The translations under genes were made by a program, and so were the position numbers. From NCBI GenBank assembly GCA_030686995.1, contig CM060693.1:107500228-107564227 (forward strand): a DNA stretch of 64,000 nucleotides. Reading direction: 5' to 3'. Below, one piece after another: positions 1-11,568 of this stretch. The notes below the pieces were generated by a model. It ran no database searches. It had not been told where the DNA came from and saw only the letters and a list, made by a program, of their open reading frames with translations. Positions within the stretch are counted from its first letter, which is position 1. Each line of letters begins with the position of its first letter. Source of the DNA: Artemisia argyi. Its lineage: Eukaryota; Streptophyta; Magnoliopsida; Asterales; Asteraceae.

Positions 1-459
1 CTTTGATTTTTCTAATTAACTGTTTAAACTATAAACACCATGGATTTATTCACACTTTAATTTTGTATAATCAACTATTTAATTATAACTACTATGGACT
101 CCCAAACTCTTTGATTTTGGAAATCAATTATTTTACATATAAACTCTATGAAACTCACCAACCTTTGTGTTGACGCTTTTAGCATGTGTTTATCTCAAGT
201 CCATAATGAGCAAGGATGGCACGGAGGAGCACGGATACTTACGAAGGCTATAAATTTTACTATCATTCGAAAACTTATGTAACAAACTTTGAAACCGCTG
301 GGACCTCATTTTGTAAACTCTGATATTTATAAAGTTCGAATGATAAATCTTTTAAAACGACTAAAATAATGATCACTTTCTATTATTAAACTGATGATCC
401 ATGAAGTAACACTCAATCTAAATTCCGCTGCAAATATTTTAAAATTGGGGGGTGTTACA
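1..459 (-). mobile_element. Partial Ty3/Gypsy-type LTR, minus orientation
   Basis: The segment ends at 459 with GGGGGGTGTTACA. Read on the minus strand this is a TGTAACACCCCCC start followed by a 'GCAGCGGAA' stretch, the usual beginning of many plant Gypsy (Tekay/Del-like) LTRs. No coding region is present, and the rest of the element would lie outside the window. The assignment rests on the terminal motif only. Confidence 0.4.
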
Positions 460-539
460 TCTTCTAGGTGGCTTTTTAGAGCAAGTCTCACATTGGACCC
501 TTGTTCACCCCTGTGGACCCTACAAGGTCTGCTAAGATT

Positions 540-1770
540 GCCATTTGTGGCTTGTTGTGTGTTCAGTTTTTTGCCTTAGCTTATTTGCTTATTGCCTGTG
601 CTTATTTCTTTCCTTTTAGCTTATTCCTAGTTATTTTAACTTGTTGTAGCTTATTTTACTCTGTGGTACCTTATTGTAGCTTTTTAATTAGCTTTTTCAT
701 CAATCAAAGTCCTAATAAGCTTATAAACTATATCTGTCAAGCTTTTTAGTACTCAAACTGCTTATTTTCCATTTCTAATCATTGTGTCTTCATTAAAGTT
801 GTTAATTATCAGTATATAAACAGATTTGAAAAAGAAAATCTAAGAAAAACCAAAATTAAAAAAAGTGATAGCTTCTATTTAAGCCAATTTGGCTTATTTT
901 TCTGCTTATTTATAAGCACTTTCTGATTTTAAATTTTTCATAGGTTCCCATTAGTCATTAGTATTTTTAGTAATTTTTTCAGATTTTTAACTTTTCATTT
1001 AATATTTATAATAATTAATATTATAATTAGTTTTAATTAAAAAATCAAAAATAAAATCATTTACTATTTAATTTTAATCTCTGTCACTTTTTTATAATTT
1101 TCCTAAGTTTTATAAATCATAAAGTGTTTTTAGAAAATCGTTTCATAATTATTACTGTTCATTTGCTATTTTCCTTAATTAATTTAGTTTAATTAGCTTT
1201 TAATTAATAAATAAGTAAATAATTAGTGAAATAGTTTAAAAATAATTTCTACAAACTTTTTATAATTTTTTAGGATTCCTGTGATGGTTAATTAGTTTTA
1301 TAAAAATTTTCATGTTTTTCTAAATCATTTTAGTATTTTTCTTAAATTTAAATTAGTTATAAATTAGTTTTTATTAAATGTTAAATTGTTTAAATTAGTT
1401 TTTAATTAATAATAAATAATAAAATAAACAAAAAAATAATTTTCTTTTTAATTTAGTTTTCTTTTAATGTTAAGTTTGTAAAAGTTTCATTTTCACCCCC
1501 TGTAGTTGTAATTTGAGCAAAACTCACCTTTTTCTCTGTTTGTAAACGTTTCTGATTTTTAATTTGCTTACGTTTGATTATATATGTAATCCTGTAATTG
1601 TTAATACTGTTTCATTATCTTAATACCAAGCAATCATTAGTGTAAATCAATCCAAATCATTATCTGTTACTATTCTTGATCACTGATTCCCATAAACGTT
1701 TCCAAAACACAATTTTAATCTCGTTGGGACTTAACGACCCGGGGATTTCCCTGTACTTCCACGGATTATA
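540..1770 (+). mobile_element. Degraded Athila-like LTR fragment (U5-like part)
   Basis: The stretch has runs of 'gcttattt', then very AT-rich DNA, then 'ctcgttgggac' with 'cgacccgggg' near 1720-1745. The 5' LTR of the Athila-like element further right has the same order: 'cttatttttaagtgc' near 48115 and 'ctcgttgggatacgacccgg' near 48671. No primer-binding site follows, so this is probably an old fragment. Similarity was judged by eye. Confidence 0.4.
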
Positions 1771-1878
1771 TATCTTGCACTTTCTCTCAGGTTTGACCTG
1801 TTGACCATATTTGGTTGACTGGTTAGTTTGGGAGGAGTCATCTACTTTAGGGAAAATCTGAATACACTGTTTGTACTT

Positions 1879-3459
1879 GTTGGGTCCATTCAGTCCCCAA
1901 GTAAGTTTTAATCTATGATATGAATAAAATATAACCTAAATGTCACATAACCTTAAACAACGTTCAAGTCATTGAGTGAACAGTCACTCAGTGAGTCATC
2001 TTCAGGAAGCACAGAACAAGCCTAAGAAGAAAGGCTTTCCATTCAGTGAGGCGGGACTTAGTGAATGATACCTGAGCCAAATAAGAAGGTGATGGATTCA
2101 GTGAGTGATGAAAATAACTCACTGAATCCCAAGTCTCCTCAAGAACTATGAATAGTGAAGACCAAAGACTGAAGACTTAAGAATGAAGGAATGGCATGAC
2201 AAGGCGAAATAAGTTTGAAATGTATAAGGAAGAGTCCTTATCAAGCAAAAGTTAAACTTACCTTGAATGGCTAAATATCAAAGCAGTGCCATCACTGCTA
2301 CTCAGAAAGCAACATTATCCTATACCAAAAGTAGAAAACGGCCACAGAGACAAAATACGTAAGTATTTTGTCCAAACTAGCTTAGGTCATCTTTGTCTTC
2401 TTCAATAACGGTTGTAAATCATTTGTGTATAAATAGGATCATAAGTAGGAGTAAAATGTTGACAAGTTTGTGCACTTAATGCTTAGACATTCACAAACTC
2501 CTTTTACTCCTCCAAACACAACTAAGTCCCTGAGGTTAGCTCAGTTGGTTAAGCATAGTTGTACTTAAGCTTAGCTTAAGTTTAGAGAGGAGATTACCAT
2601 ACTCGTCATTTATTCTCAAGTGTTATTCCGCAAACACTTGGGTATAATACTTTGTTAATTATAAATAGAATTAAACGTTGAAAAACCTTTGTGTCTTTTA
2701 CTTTACGTTTATCTTTTAACAAAGTATTTCTTCACATCACAAATGCATGAAATATGAATACTTGGACAAAGTGTATATCTGTGAAGTGGTGTATGTAGAT
2801 TAGGACTAGGTGTGAGTCTGTGTTTAGGTGTGTGAAGATTAGGACTTGGTGTAAGTCCGTGTATTGGTGTGTGAAGACTAGGACTTGATGTAAGTCCGTG
2901 TATCGGTGAGTGAAGCCTAGGACTTAGTGTGAGTCCGTGCATAGGTGTGTGAAGATTAGGACTAGGTGAAAGTCTGTAAAGTGTAGTCTGAAGACTTGGA
3001 TAGTGTGAAAGTCCAAGTGGACGAGGTGTACGTCCGTGTAGCGGTGTGTGTTACTGTGTAGATTGGTTATAGCTAGGATTAGGACTCGACATTTTGCATA
3101 GTGTCGTAAATTGGTGTAAGCGTTGGTGTACGGTTTTTCTCTGCCAGAAGGGAGTTTGTTGACATAGTGATTGTGAACTCTCGAGTGTGATACTCGAGGA
3201 GTAGAGTAGCGCGAAGAGTGAGCTTCATAGCCGAACCACTATAAATCTCCATGTCTCGGTTTGGCTGTTTCTTTCCTTTACCTTTCTTACATTTCTTTAT
3301 TCCTCACTTCGTGCATATCTATTGTATTCATACATATCATTAATTGATACCACATAACTTCGAATCAAATTATTTTTGAAAGGAATTAAAAGGTTTCAAA
3401 AATCTTAAAACGTAATTAAAAATGGTGAAACTATTCAACCCCATATTCTAGTTTCTACA
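1879..3459 (+). mobile_element. Old sirevirus-like LTR (solo or fragment)
   Basis: It shares three landmarks with the sirevirus-like LTRs further right: a TATA box (GTATAAATAG near 2428), a conserved block at 3131-3266 (ctctgcca...ctcgag...agccgaaccactataaatct), and a right end 'aactattcaacccc...ttctaca' at 3459. The left end is tentative: TGTTGGGTCC at 1879 fits the TATA spacing of the intact LTRs, but no matching target duplication was found. It is much more diverged than the other copies. Confidence 0.55.
2789..2983 (+). repeat. 39-bp tandem repeat, about 5 units, inside old LTR
   Basis: Five imperfect 39-bp units of the form gtgtgtgaagattaggactt plus 19 further bases (...gtaagtccgtgtattg). 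The array lies between the TATA box and the conserved LTR block. On the minus strand it reads as a repetitive His/Thr/Pro/Leu peptide, which is a by-product of the repeat and not a gene. Confidence 0.8.
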
Positions 3460-3949
3460 AAGCATACTCAATATCTTAATTATGCCAATCATATGAAGGA
3501 ACAAAACACAAGTTACTACCAAATAGTAAGTCATGTCATGAGGGGATTTCTAACTGAATAAATAACACCGTGTATTACTCTCCCCTTTAGACAATACACC
3601 CTCCCAAGGCGAACACATATATGACAAATATGTGACCATAAATACTACTATAGGTATGTTCAATTATCATGATCTAAAAATACATGGACTTAGAGCTAAT
3701 ATATGGAGTTAGAGCTAATTTCTCATAAAAATACATCAAATTAAATTGACATATATTTCAAGTATTTTGCGTTTTTAACAATTATAATTTGAAAAATATT
3801 TAAGTAAATTACTACAAATCATACTCATTTTAAACGCTTTTAATTAGTTTTGAGCTTGAGTAAATTATAGCTTTTAAAAGTTTTCACAAGTTTACATGAT
3901 AAACAAAATTTATCTTATAAGATAACTTATCTGTTTCACAAAAAGGTGT

Positions 3950-4136
3950 AGAGTGGCGGGAACACTCTGATTCTGGGTGTCTTTGGGCACCAGCCATTGT
4001 CCACCCACAAGAAATAGCTTTGGCAACTCTCTTGACTCAGAGGAGCACCATCTCAATAAAATGCCAAGGATGAGACTTGAACCCAGGTCTATTGACTAAA
4101 ACGTGAGAACTTCACCCATTAGACTAATGCTCTAGT
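3950..4136 (-). mobile_element. Probable tRNA-derived SINE, minus strand
   Basis: Read on the minus strand, the sequence contains an A-box-like TAGTCTAATGGGTGAAG followed about 40 nt later by a B-box-like GGGTTCAAGTCTC, the spacing expected of a tRNA-derived Pol III promoter. The body then runs through a gene-less stretch ending near 3950. No clean target duplication was identified, so the limits are approximate. Confidence 0.45.

Positions 4137-4211
<75 letters not shown>
4137..4211. repeat. (AT)n microsatellite
   Basis: About 37 uninterrupted AT dinucleotides, directly abutting the left end of a dispersed repeat copy. Confidence 0.95.
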
Positions 4212-4212
<1 letters not shown>

Positions 4213-4489
4213 TAGAAAGGTGCCCGCGCGATGCGGGGGCGGATTGTTGGGGTGAAGAGGAGGGAGGTGGGGGTGGTGGAAAGTGGTTGTTGGGGTGGTT
4301 GTTGAGGTGGTTATAAATTGTTGGAGGATGGTTGTTGAGTTGGTTATAAATTGTTGGGGGTGGTTGTTGAAGTGGCTATAAATTGTTGAGGGTGATTGTT
4401 AGGGGTGGTTGTTTCCATAATTAGTAAGTAAAAGTCTGAATTTTTAAGCCTTTCTAATTATAGAATAGTCCCAAATACATTATATAGTA

Positions 4490-4493
<4 letters not shown>
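4210..4493 (+). mobile_element. Dispersed non-autonomous repeat, copy A
   Basis: It starts with ACTAGAAAGGTGCCCGCGCG and ends with AATAGTCCCAAATACATTAT then ATAGTAGTATA. The same ends occur at 5783-6060 and 22632-22936. The interior of this copy is different: imperfect tandem units of about 38 bp built from 'ggttgttgagttggttataa'. Both ends carry TATACTA-like inverted motifs. (AT)n tracts flank it on both sides, so any target duplication is hidden. The superfamily is not resolved. Confidence 0.6.

Positions 4494-4547
<54 letters not shown>
4490..4547. repeat. (TA)n microsatellite
   Basis: About 28 TA dinucleotides directly after dispersed repeat copy A. Confidence 0.95.
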
Positions 4548-4550
<3 letters not shown>

Positions 4551-4883
4551 CTTAAAATTTAAAAATAGTAATATTTTTAAATTAAAATATCATTATTATA
4601 AAAAGCAATAAAATATATTAAATATTAAAATACTTAATTACAATTTAAACCATTAACTTTTTTTATTCTCACCTAGTCGACACTTACTAACTCTTAGCAC
4701 AAAATAAACTCATGCCGGTGTCGACATCAATTTAACATGTATACTTTAGTTTTTTATCTGTGTGATAAGCTGTCTTTTTCACGAATAAAATCATGATAAA
4801 AGTGATTTAACAACCCCCCCTCTTCTAAAAACATCATATATTCAAACACCCACTGACCCACCACCAACAAAACCAAAGTAACC

Positions 4884-4894
4884 TTTATATATAC
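4884..4894 (+). promoter_or_regulatory. Candidate TATA box of the OSCA-like gene
   Basis: TTTATATATAC lies 117 bp before the start codon at 5011, followed by a pyrimidine-rich leader. Position and composition suit a plant core promoter; no transcript evidence is available here. Confidence 0.5.
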
Positions 4895-5010
4895 TACTCA
4901 CACTCGAACATTCTTTCATTACACCGACTGTGTTTCTTCTCCTTCTAGTCACCTTTTTTCTTCTGCCCTTTTATTTTTCATCTGTAAAAACTTTTAAAAA
5001 GAAAAGAAAA

Positions 5011-6130
5011 ATGGCTAGTTTAGGTGATATTGGTGTGTCTGCACTTATAAACATAATCACTGCCTTTGCTTTCTTAATAGCTTTTGCTTTACTTAGAATA
5101 CAACCCATTAATGACAGAGTTTATTTCTCAAAATGGTACATTAGTGGTGCTAGAGCTAGTCCTAGGCATGATGATAACAGTAATATTGTTGGTAGATTTG
5201 TTAACCTTGATTGCAAGACTTATCTTAGTTTTCTTAATTGGATGCCTCAAGCTTTGAGAATGAAAGAGCCTCAAATTATTCAACATGCTGGTCTTGATTC
5301 TGCTGCTTTTTTGAGGATTTATCTTCTTGGGTAACCTTTTCTTCTTCTTCTTATGTAATGAGCTTTTTTACCTTTTTTATATGTTGTATTTGATTCTTAT
5401 TTGAGCTTGGTAAATATTAAAAACATTTTTGGGTTCTGTATGTATAACTATGTAGATAAGTGTTTTTTTTATTTTATTTTATTTTATTTTATTTTATTTT
5501 ATTTTATTATTATTATTTTTTTTCATAGAAATTCTTTTTATGCAAAGTTCTTACAAGTTTGTGATATTTGGGATTTTTCACTGCTGTTTCCTTAGAAACT
5601 TGGCCACTTATATTCTTGTAAGTGGGAATTCGTATGTTTTTCATGTTCTATGTGAATTTTAGCTTGTTTACTGGGCTTATGAGCTTATGCAATGTATATT
5701 TGGAAAAGCTTGTAAGCCTACTTTAAGCTCACCTTGATAAGCTCATAAACAAAAAAGATGGTGGGTTTATGAGATTTTTCAATATACTAGAACGGTACCC
5801 GCCCAATGCGGCGACCGGTACCGTGTGATTATATTTTGTGTTATTTGGTTACACGTTCATGCTTTATAAGTAGAGATATTAGAGATGGTTAAGTCAAATA
5901 ATTTTCGTTTGAACAACCAACCGCTTCCTAACAAACTTCCTAACCAACTTGCTTCCTAACAAATTAATTTTGAAATCTTTCCATAATAAGCAAGAAAAAA
6001 GTCTGAATCTTAAGTCTTTCTAATTATAGAATAGTCTCAAATACATTATATAGTAGTATAGATAAATAAGCTAGCACAAACACTCTGAATAAGTAAGTTT
6101 GTCGGTGAACTTTCTATATAATAAACTTAC

Positions 6131-6173
<43 letters not shown>

Positions 6174-6384
6174 TTTTATTATTATTATTATTTTTATTTT
6201 TATTATTATTTTTTTTGTAACTTGGATGGTTCTAAATATATTTTTTAATTTAGGATTAATTTCATATATAACAAAAGTGCAAGTATTGAATGCATAATGT
6301 ACAATGTTTTTAATGCATGTTTGGGTATATATGAAATTTTCAACTGAAAAGAAAGGAGATATGAAATTGCCCCCTTTTAATAAA

Positions 6385-6415
<31 letters not shown>

Positions 6416-9400
6416 GGTTAAGTTTGATAAACTGAGATTAATTACTAACAAATAAAAAGTTCTTGAAAACCATGTTTTATTTTTGGGGGTGGGGTGGGGG
6501 GTTGGAACTTGTGTGAACTTAAATTTGGCCACTTCAGCATGCCCAATTTAATATTGTTTGGTGCAAAAAGGTTAATAACCGGTAACTCGAAACGACGAAC
6601 AATCGACTGCCTTTCCATAATGTGGTGTCTTCTTGAAAATTATTGGTACTTAGAGCATCTCCAATGTATGCTTATGGAGCATGTCCATGGTGACATGGAG
6701 CATATGTGGAGTCCATGTATATAAACTTCCATTGGAGCACCAAGTTTATAAAGTTGTCCATGTACTTGTTCATGTGTGTGAACGGAAGAGAGAGAAACTA
6801 AAGTAGGGCCAACAAACTTATTTACGAATGATATAAAGTTGGTGATGTTTATGGACTATATGAAGTCCATAGCATTGTAGAAGCAAGTTTATGTGTTTTG
6901 TAATTTATAAAAAAATGACATGGAAATTCTCTAGGTAAAGTCGGTAGCATTGGAGATGCTCTTATAAATATTTTTGCTTGCTAATTCTCTTATTAAACCA
7001 TGATGCTTGAGTGCACTTATAGTTTGGTAAATTCATATGATTCTTGATGTCTAAACTAGCTTGGATAATTGAAAGAAAAAGAATAGGAGATTTTCCGTGA
7101 AAATGAGCTTTACTTAATGAGTCATGCAAAGATGGAAATCCCAGTGTGTTGCAATTAATAATGAGTACATATTCATTTTTTATCCACCTTTAGACCACAA
7201 GGACTAATTGTCACAATTGACAACTATCGTGTGGTGATTCTTTCTAGAGCAAATCGCACAAAAGTGTACCCAACTTATTACCAATTTTCAATTTAAGTTA
7301 CTCCATTTTTTTTTCCTCATTTTAATGCACCAAGATTTTTTTTTTTTTTTTTTTTTGCAACGTGAGACCACTAACGGGTTTCCAAGTCATTTAGCTGGTT
7401 ATCAAATTTTCTGGCGACCTTTTCCAGCGACCGGTTTTTTCGGCGACTCACCACCACCACCAGCAGCATAATCCACCACCTTCATCTATCACCACCTTCA
7501 TCCCCCACCATAGCCACCAGCGGTTGCCGCTACCATCCTAACGCCACCACCACAGCCGGCTGTGGTTGGTCAGAGATGAAGGTCGTGGTGGTGGATTATG
7601 GTTGTTTTGGAGATAAATGAAAGTGGTGGTGGTGGTGGGTCACAGGAACAGGTCGCCGGAAAATTTGGTAACCGGCTAAATGACTTGGAAACCCGCTAGT
7701 CGTCTTACATTGCAATTAAAAAAAAAGTTTGGTACACTAAATTGAGAAAACAAAAGTAGGGTACCTTAAATTGAAATCGGGTATAAGTTGGGTTCACTTT
7801 TATATGATTTGCCCTTCTTTCAAAAGTTTTCCAGATATATAACTTGCAAAGAATGTTAATTCTTTAAGTTTTTAGTTCTTTTTTATGGTATCACAGTGGT
7901 CCAAATCCGCGTGCATGGAAAGCCCCCTTTCCACATGAACTTTAGCCTATCGAAAAGTTGGTGTGAGTGTGTGACCTTAATTTGGTAGCACATTTGACAA
8001 ATGGTAGCTTTTAGTTTTTGTGGAGTTGCTAAAGTAGACGAATTGGACCCGGGTCAAAATGGTTAATATTTTTCATATGGGTTGAACTATGCTGGGTTGG
8101 GTTGAACTGAAACACCTTCTGTCCAAAATTTTCAATTAATAATCAGTGTGCCAAATATGACTACTATTATATTATTCCAAAAAAATCTGTGTTTTTTGTT
8201 AAAATGATAGCAAGATAGGAGGGGTTTTTTGCATTTTAAAATGTACTTTGGGCACTTCCAGATCCCGTTGAACCAATTTGAGCTGCTTTCTTTAATTCTT
8301 TTAATGCTTTTTGTAGATTGGGATGATATTGCCAATATAACATTTTGTAATGCTGTTTATATTGATATTCTGATCAACTATTTGTCCCTTTCTTTTGGTA
8401 ATCATACATCAGCCTATTATAATTGCAGCTTAAAAATTTTCGGGCCAACTGCTATCGTGGCGTTCTTGGTTCTTATTCCAGTTAATGTTTCGGGCGGAAT
8501 GTTGTTTTTCTTCAGCAAAGAGTTGGTCACTAGGGACATTGATAAGCTTTCCATATCGAATGTTCGAGAAAAGTCTCCAAAGTAAGTTTATGTTTTTCAT
8601 TTCATTGTTAGCATGAAAATGGCTGTAAATAATGAAATGTATGTCCCAAATGAGTAATTATAGCCCATATACGGTTGAGTATAATATTCTTGTGGCCCCA
8701 TGACAATATGACATATAAATGTCTTTAGAGCCGCTGTAACTTTTACATATCCACTCGTTCTGTATTGAGCTTCCTTTTCCAGTAGAACTAAAAAGATCGA
8801 CCAACACATTTACCCAAAATGAGCATTACATTAGATTATGATGGGAGGTTGCAAAATGTGTGGGTTGGGTAGCAGGTAATTTTTGGGAACTGGCCGAGTT
8901 GATTAACACTTGAGCTAAAGCTTTGGCGTTAACTAGTTTTGAACCCTTCCCAACCATTTAACCCTCTCATTAAAGAATGGCTCGAGGGAATGAAATCTAT
9001 GCATTTAGTTATGAATTATATTCGGGCCTCATAGCATCTTTTGATTTTCAGACTTTTTGCACACATTTCGGTGATGTATTTGTTCACGTTTTGGTCATGC
9101 TATATGCTCTACAAGGAATATGATGTGGTAGCTTCAATGAGATTGAACTTTTTGGCTTCAAAAAGTAGGCGTGTTGAGCAATTTACGGTATGTGTATGCT
9201 TACACCACTTTCATTGTATTACGCTGTATGTCCCAATGAAAGTCAAATGCATTCCTTTTAAGCCTTTTGTATTTGAATGAATTGTATTGCAGGTCCTTGT
9301 TAAAAATGTGCCCCGCGTACCTGACAGATCTGTTTCTGATACTGTGGACTGCTTCTTTAAAAAGAATCACTCAACTCACTATCTCTGTCATCAGGTAAAA

Positions 9401-11502
9401 TTACATTTCAGAAAAAAACTGTTTGTGTTCATGAACATATTCAAGTTGTAACCATGATTACCATTAATTTTGATTCAGGTTGTTTACAATGCAAACAAGT
9501 ATGCGCGAGTGGTAAGGAAAAGACAGAAACTACAAAATCGTTTGGACTACAACCGCCTTAAGTTTGAAAGTCATCCTGAAAAACCTCCAACAAGAAAGGT
9601 AGCTTATATTTCGTGGAAAATTTTACATCTTTTAATGAATATGTAGATGACACCTTGAAATGGCCTAGTGGTAAGGCACTTGACCTCCTCACAAGAGATC
9701 AAGGGTTCAAACTTCACTAGGTGCACATTTGGGGGTGGCCAGGGAAAGGGTTGGGAAAGGTCACGGGAATACCTCTGTTAGTCCGCGTACATCTGACTCA
9801 GACTCACTCTCCCCGGGTAGCCTAAATAGGGAAAACATTGTCTGTTTCTGTATGACACCTTGAGTATGCTTTAATTATTTGAAATTTTAACACTTTAAAT
9901 GTATGAACTCTCAGACTGGCTTCCTTGGACTTTGGGGCGAGAAAGTGGGTTCCATAGAATACTATCAAAAAAAGATTAAAGTGCTCGATGAAAAGGTGAA
10001 CCATTACTACTAATCTGTTTGTTTAAAGGTAGCAGGTTGAATAAGAGTTGGGATCCTAAAACTCTATCATAAACAAAAGCCAGTCCTGACGTTTCTTTAT
10101 TACATCCATTAAGTATTCGATTCATTTCAGTTTGGTTCAGTTTGATATCTGAAACTGTTAGTTTGATTTAGCTCAGCTTGGTGGCTTAAATCAACCGTCC
10201 CAGATAAACATATCTATATAACTTAGATGACAGACATGTCAACAAACTCCAACTGAGAATTGATGGATCTAATCATGTAATAGAAAAAAAGGTTAAGCGG
10301 TTAAATTGGAAAATATGTTTGGTTTAAATGGATCATCTTGAGGTGGCAAAATGGGCAGGGTAACAGATTAAAAAACGGTTTTTGGTGAGAATGGGTATCT
10401 TTTGGTACCTGGTGAAACGTGTTGGGTCAAATTGGGTCAACTTGAAACACTTTTCGTCCGATGTCATATTTGATATTAACATAATTATATATTTTTTAAT
10501 AATAGGCTAGGTATACGAAATAACGTTGGGGGTTCTATACATAGAATTTTGGTGACTTTTAACCCATTTCCGTTTAAACTATTTCTAAATTTTTTTATTT
10601 TTTTACCAGTTGACCTAGATAAAATGATAACCTGAATGAAAGTGTTCATAAGTAATTTCCACCTTTAGTAATTAGCCGTTTTCTTTATCAGGAAATGTAA
10701 AGGAGTGTTTTATTCATTTATTTATATGCAATGTCTAATTCATATTATCTTGTTGTGATAGTAGTTAACAACGGAGCATCATGAAATTCTCAATGACCCA
10801 AAACGCATAATGCCAGCGGCATTTGTATCGTTTAACTCTCGGTGGGGTGCAGCAGTGTGTGCTCAAACTCAACAAAGCAAAAACCCGATTCTGTGGTTGA
10901 CAGATTGGGCCCCTGAACCTCGGGATATTTATTGGAAAAATCTTGCTATACCCTTTGTTTCATTGAGCATCCGTAAACTAGTTATATCGTTAGCAGTGTT
11001 TACTCTTGTGTTCTTCTACATAATACCAATTGCATTTGTTCAATCTCTAGCCAATCTCGAAGGTCTTGAAAAAGTTGTTCCTTTTCTCAGACCCGTTATT
11101 GAACTGTAAGTTAACTTATAATCTCTTCGCAATACGTTCCTTTGCCACATACTGTTATGTTTGGGCAAGGATTTTTTCTATATAAAGTTGCAAATTGCAT
11201 AAAATTGAAACAGATTATAGTTGTTTCAGTTCAATTTGGTCATCGGACACGAAAACCGTTACCAAAATCACTTTGAGCTTTTTGGTAATGTTTATTTTTG
11301 GTGGTTTTGGCCTGAATGGTTAATGACATCTATAGACCAATGACCAAATTAGAAATTAAGTGAGAGCGTGTTTACTAGTTATAGTAATAATTTCTGTGAA
11401 AAGTATCTAAAACGTCATAATAGAATAGACACAAGATGAAGGCATCTTGTGCATAAGTCGGTAACATGAACTTTTGTAATGATTATGAAGCACAAATATG
11501 TA

Positions 11503-11568
<66 letters not shown>

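Noticed and set aside
2525..2570. tRNA-like text 'ggttagctcagttggttaag'
   Set aside because: It looks like an A box and D-arm, but no B box, anticodon stem or acceptor pairing follows within tRNA distance.
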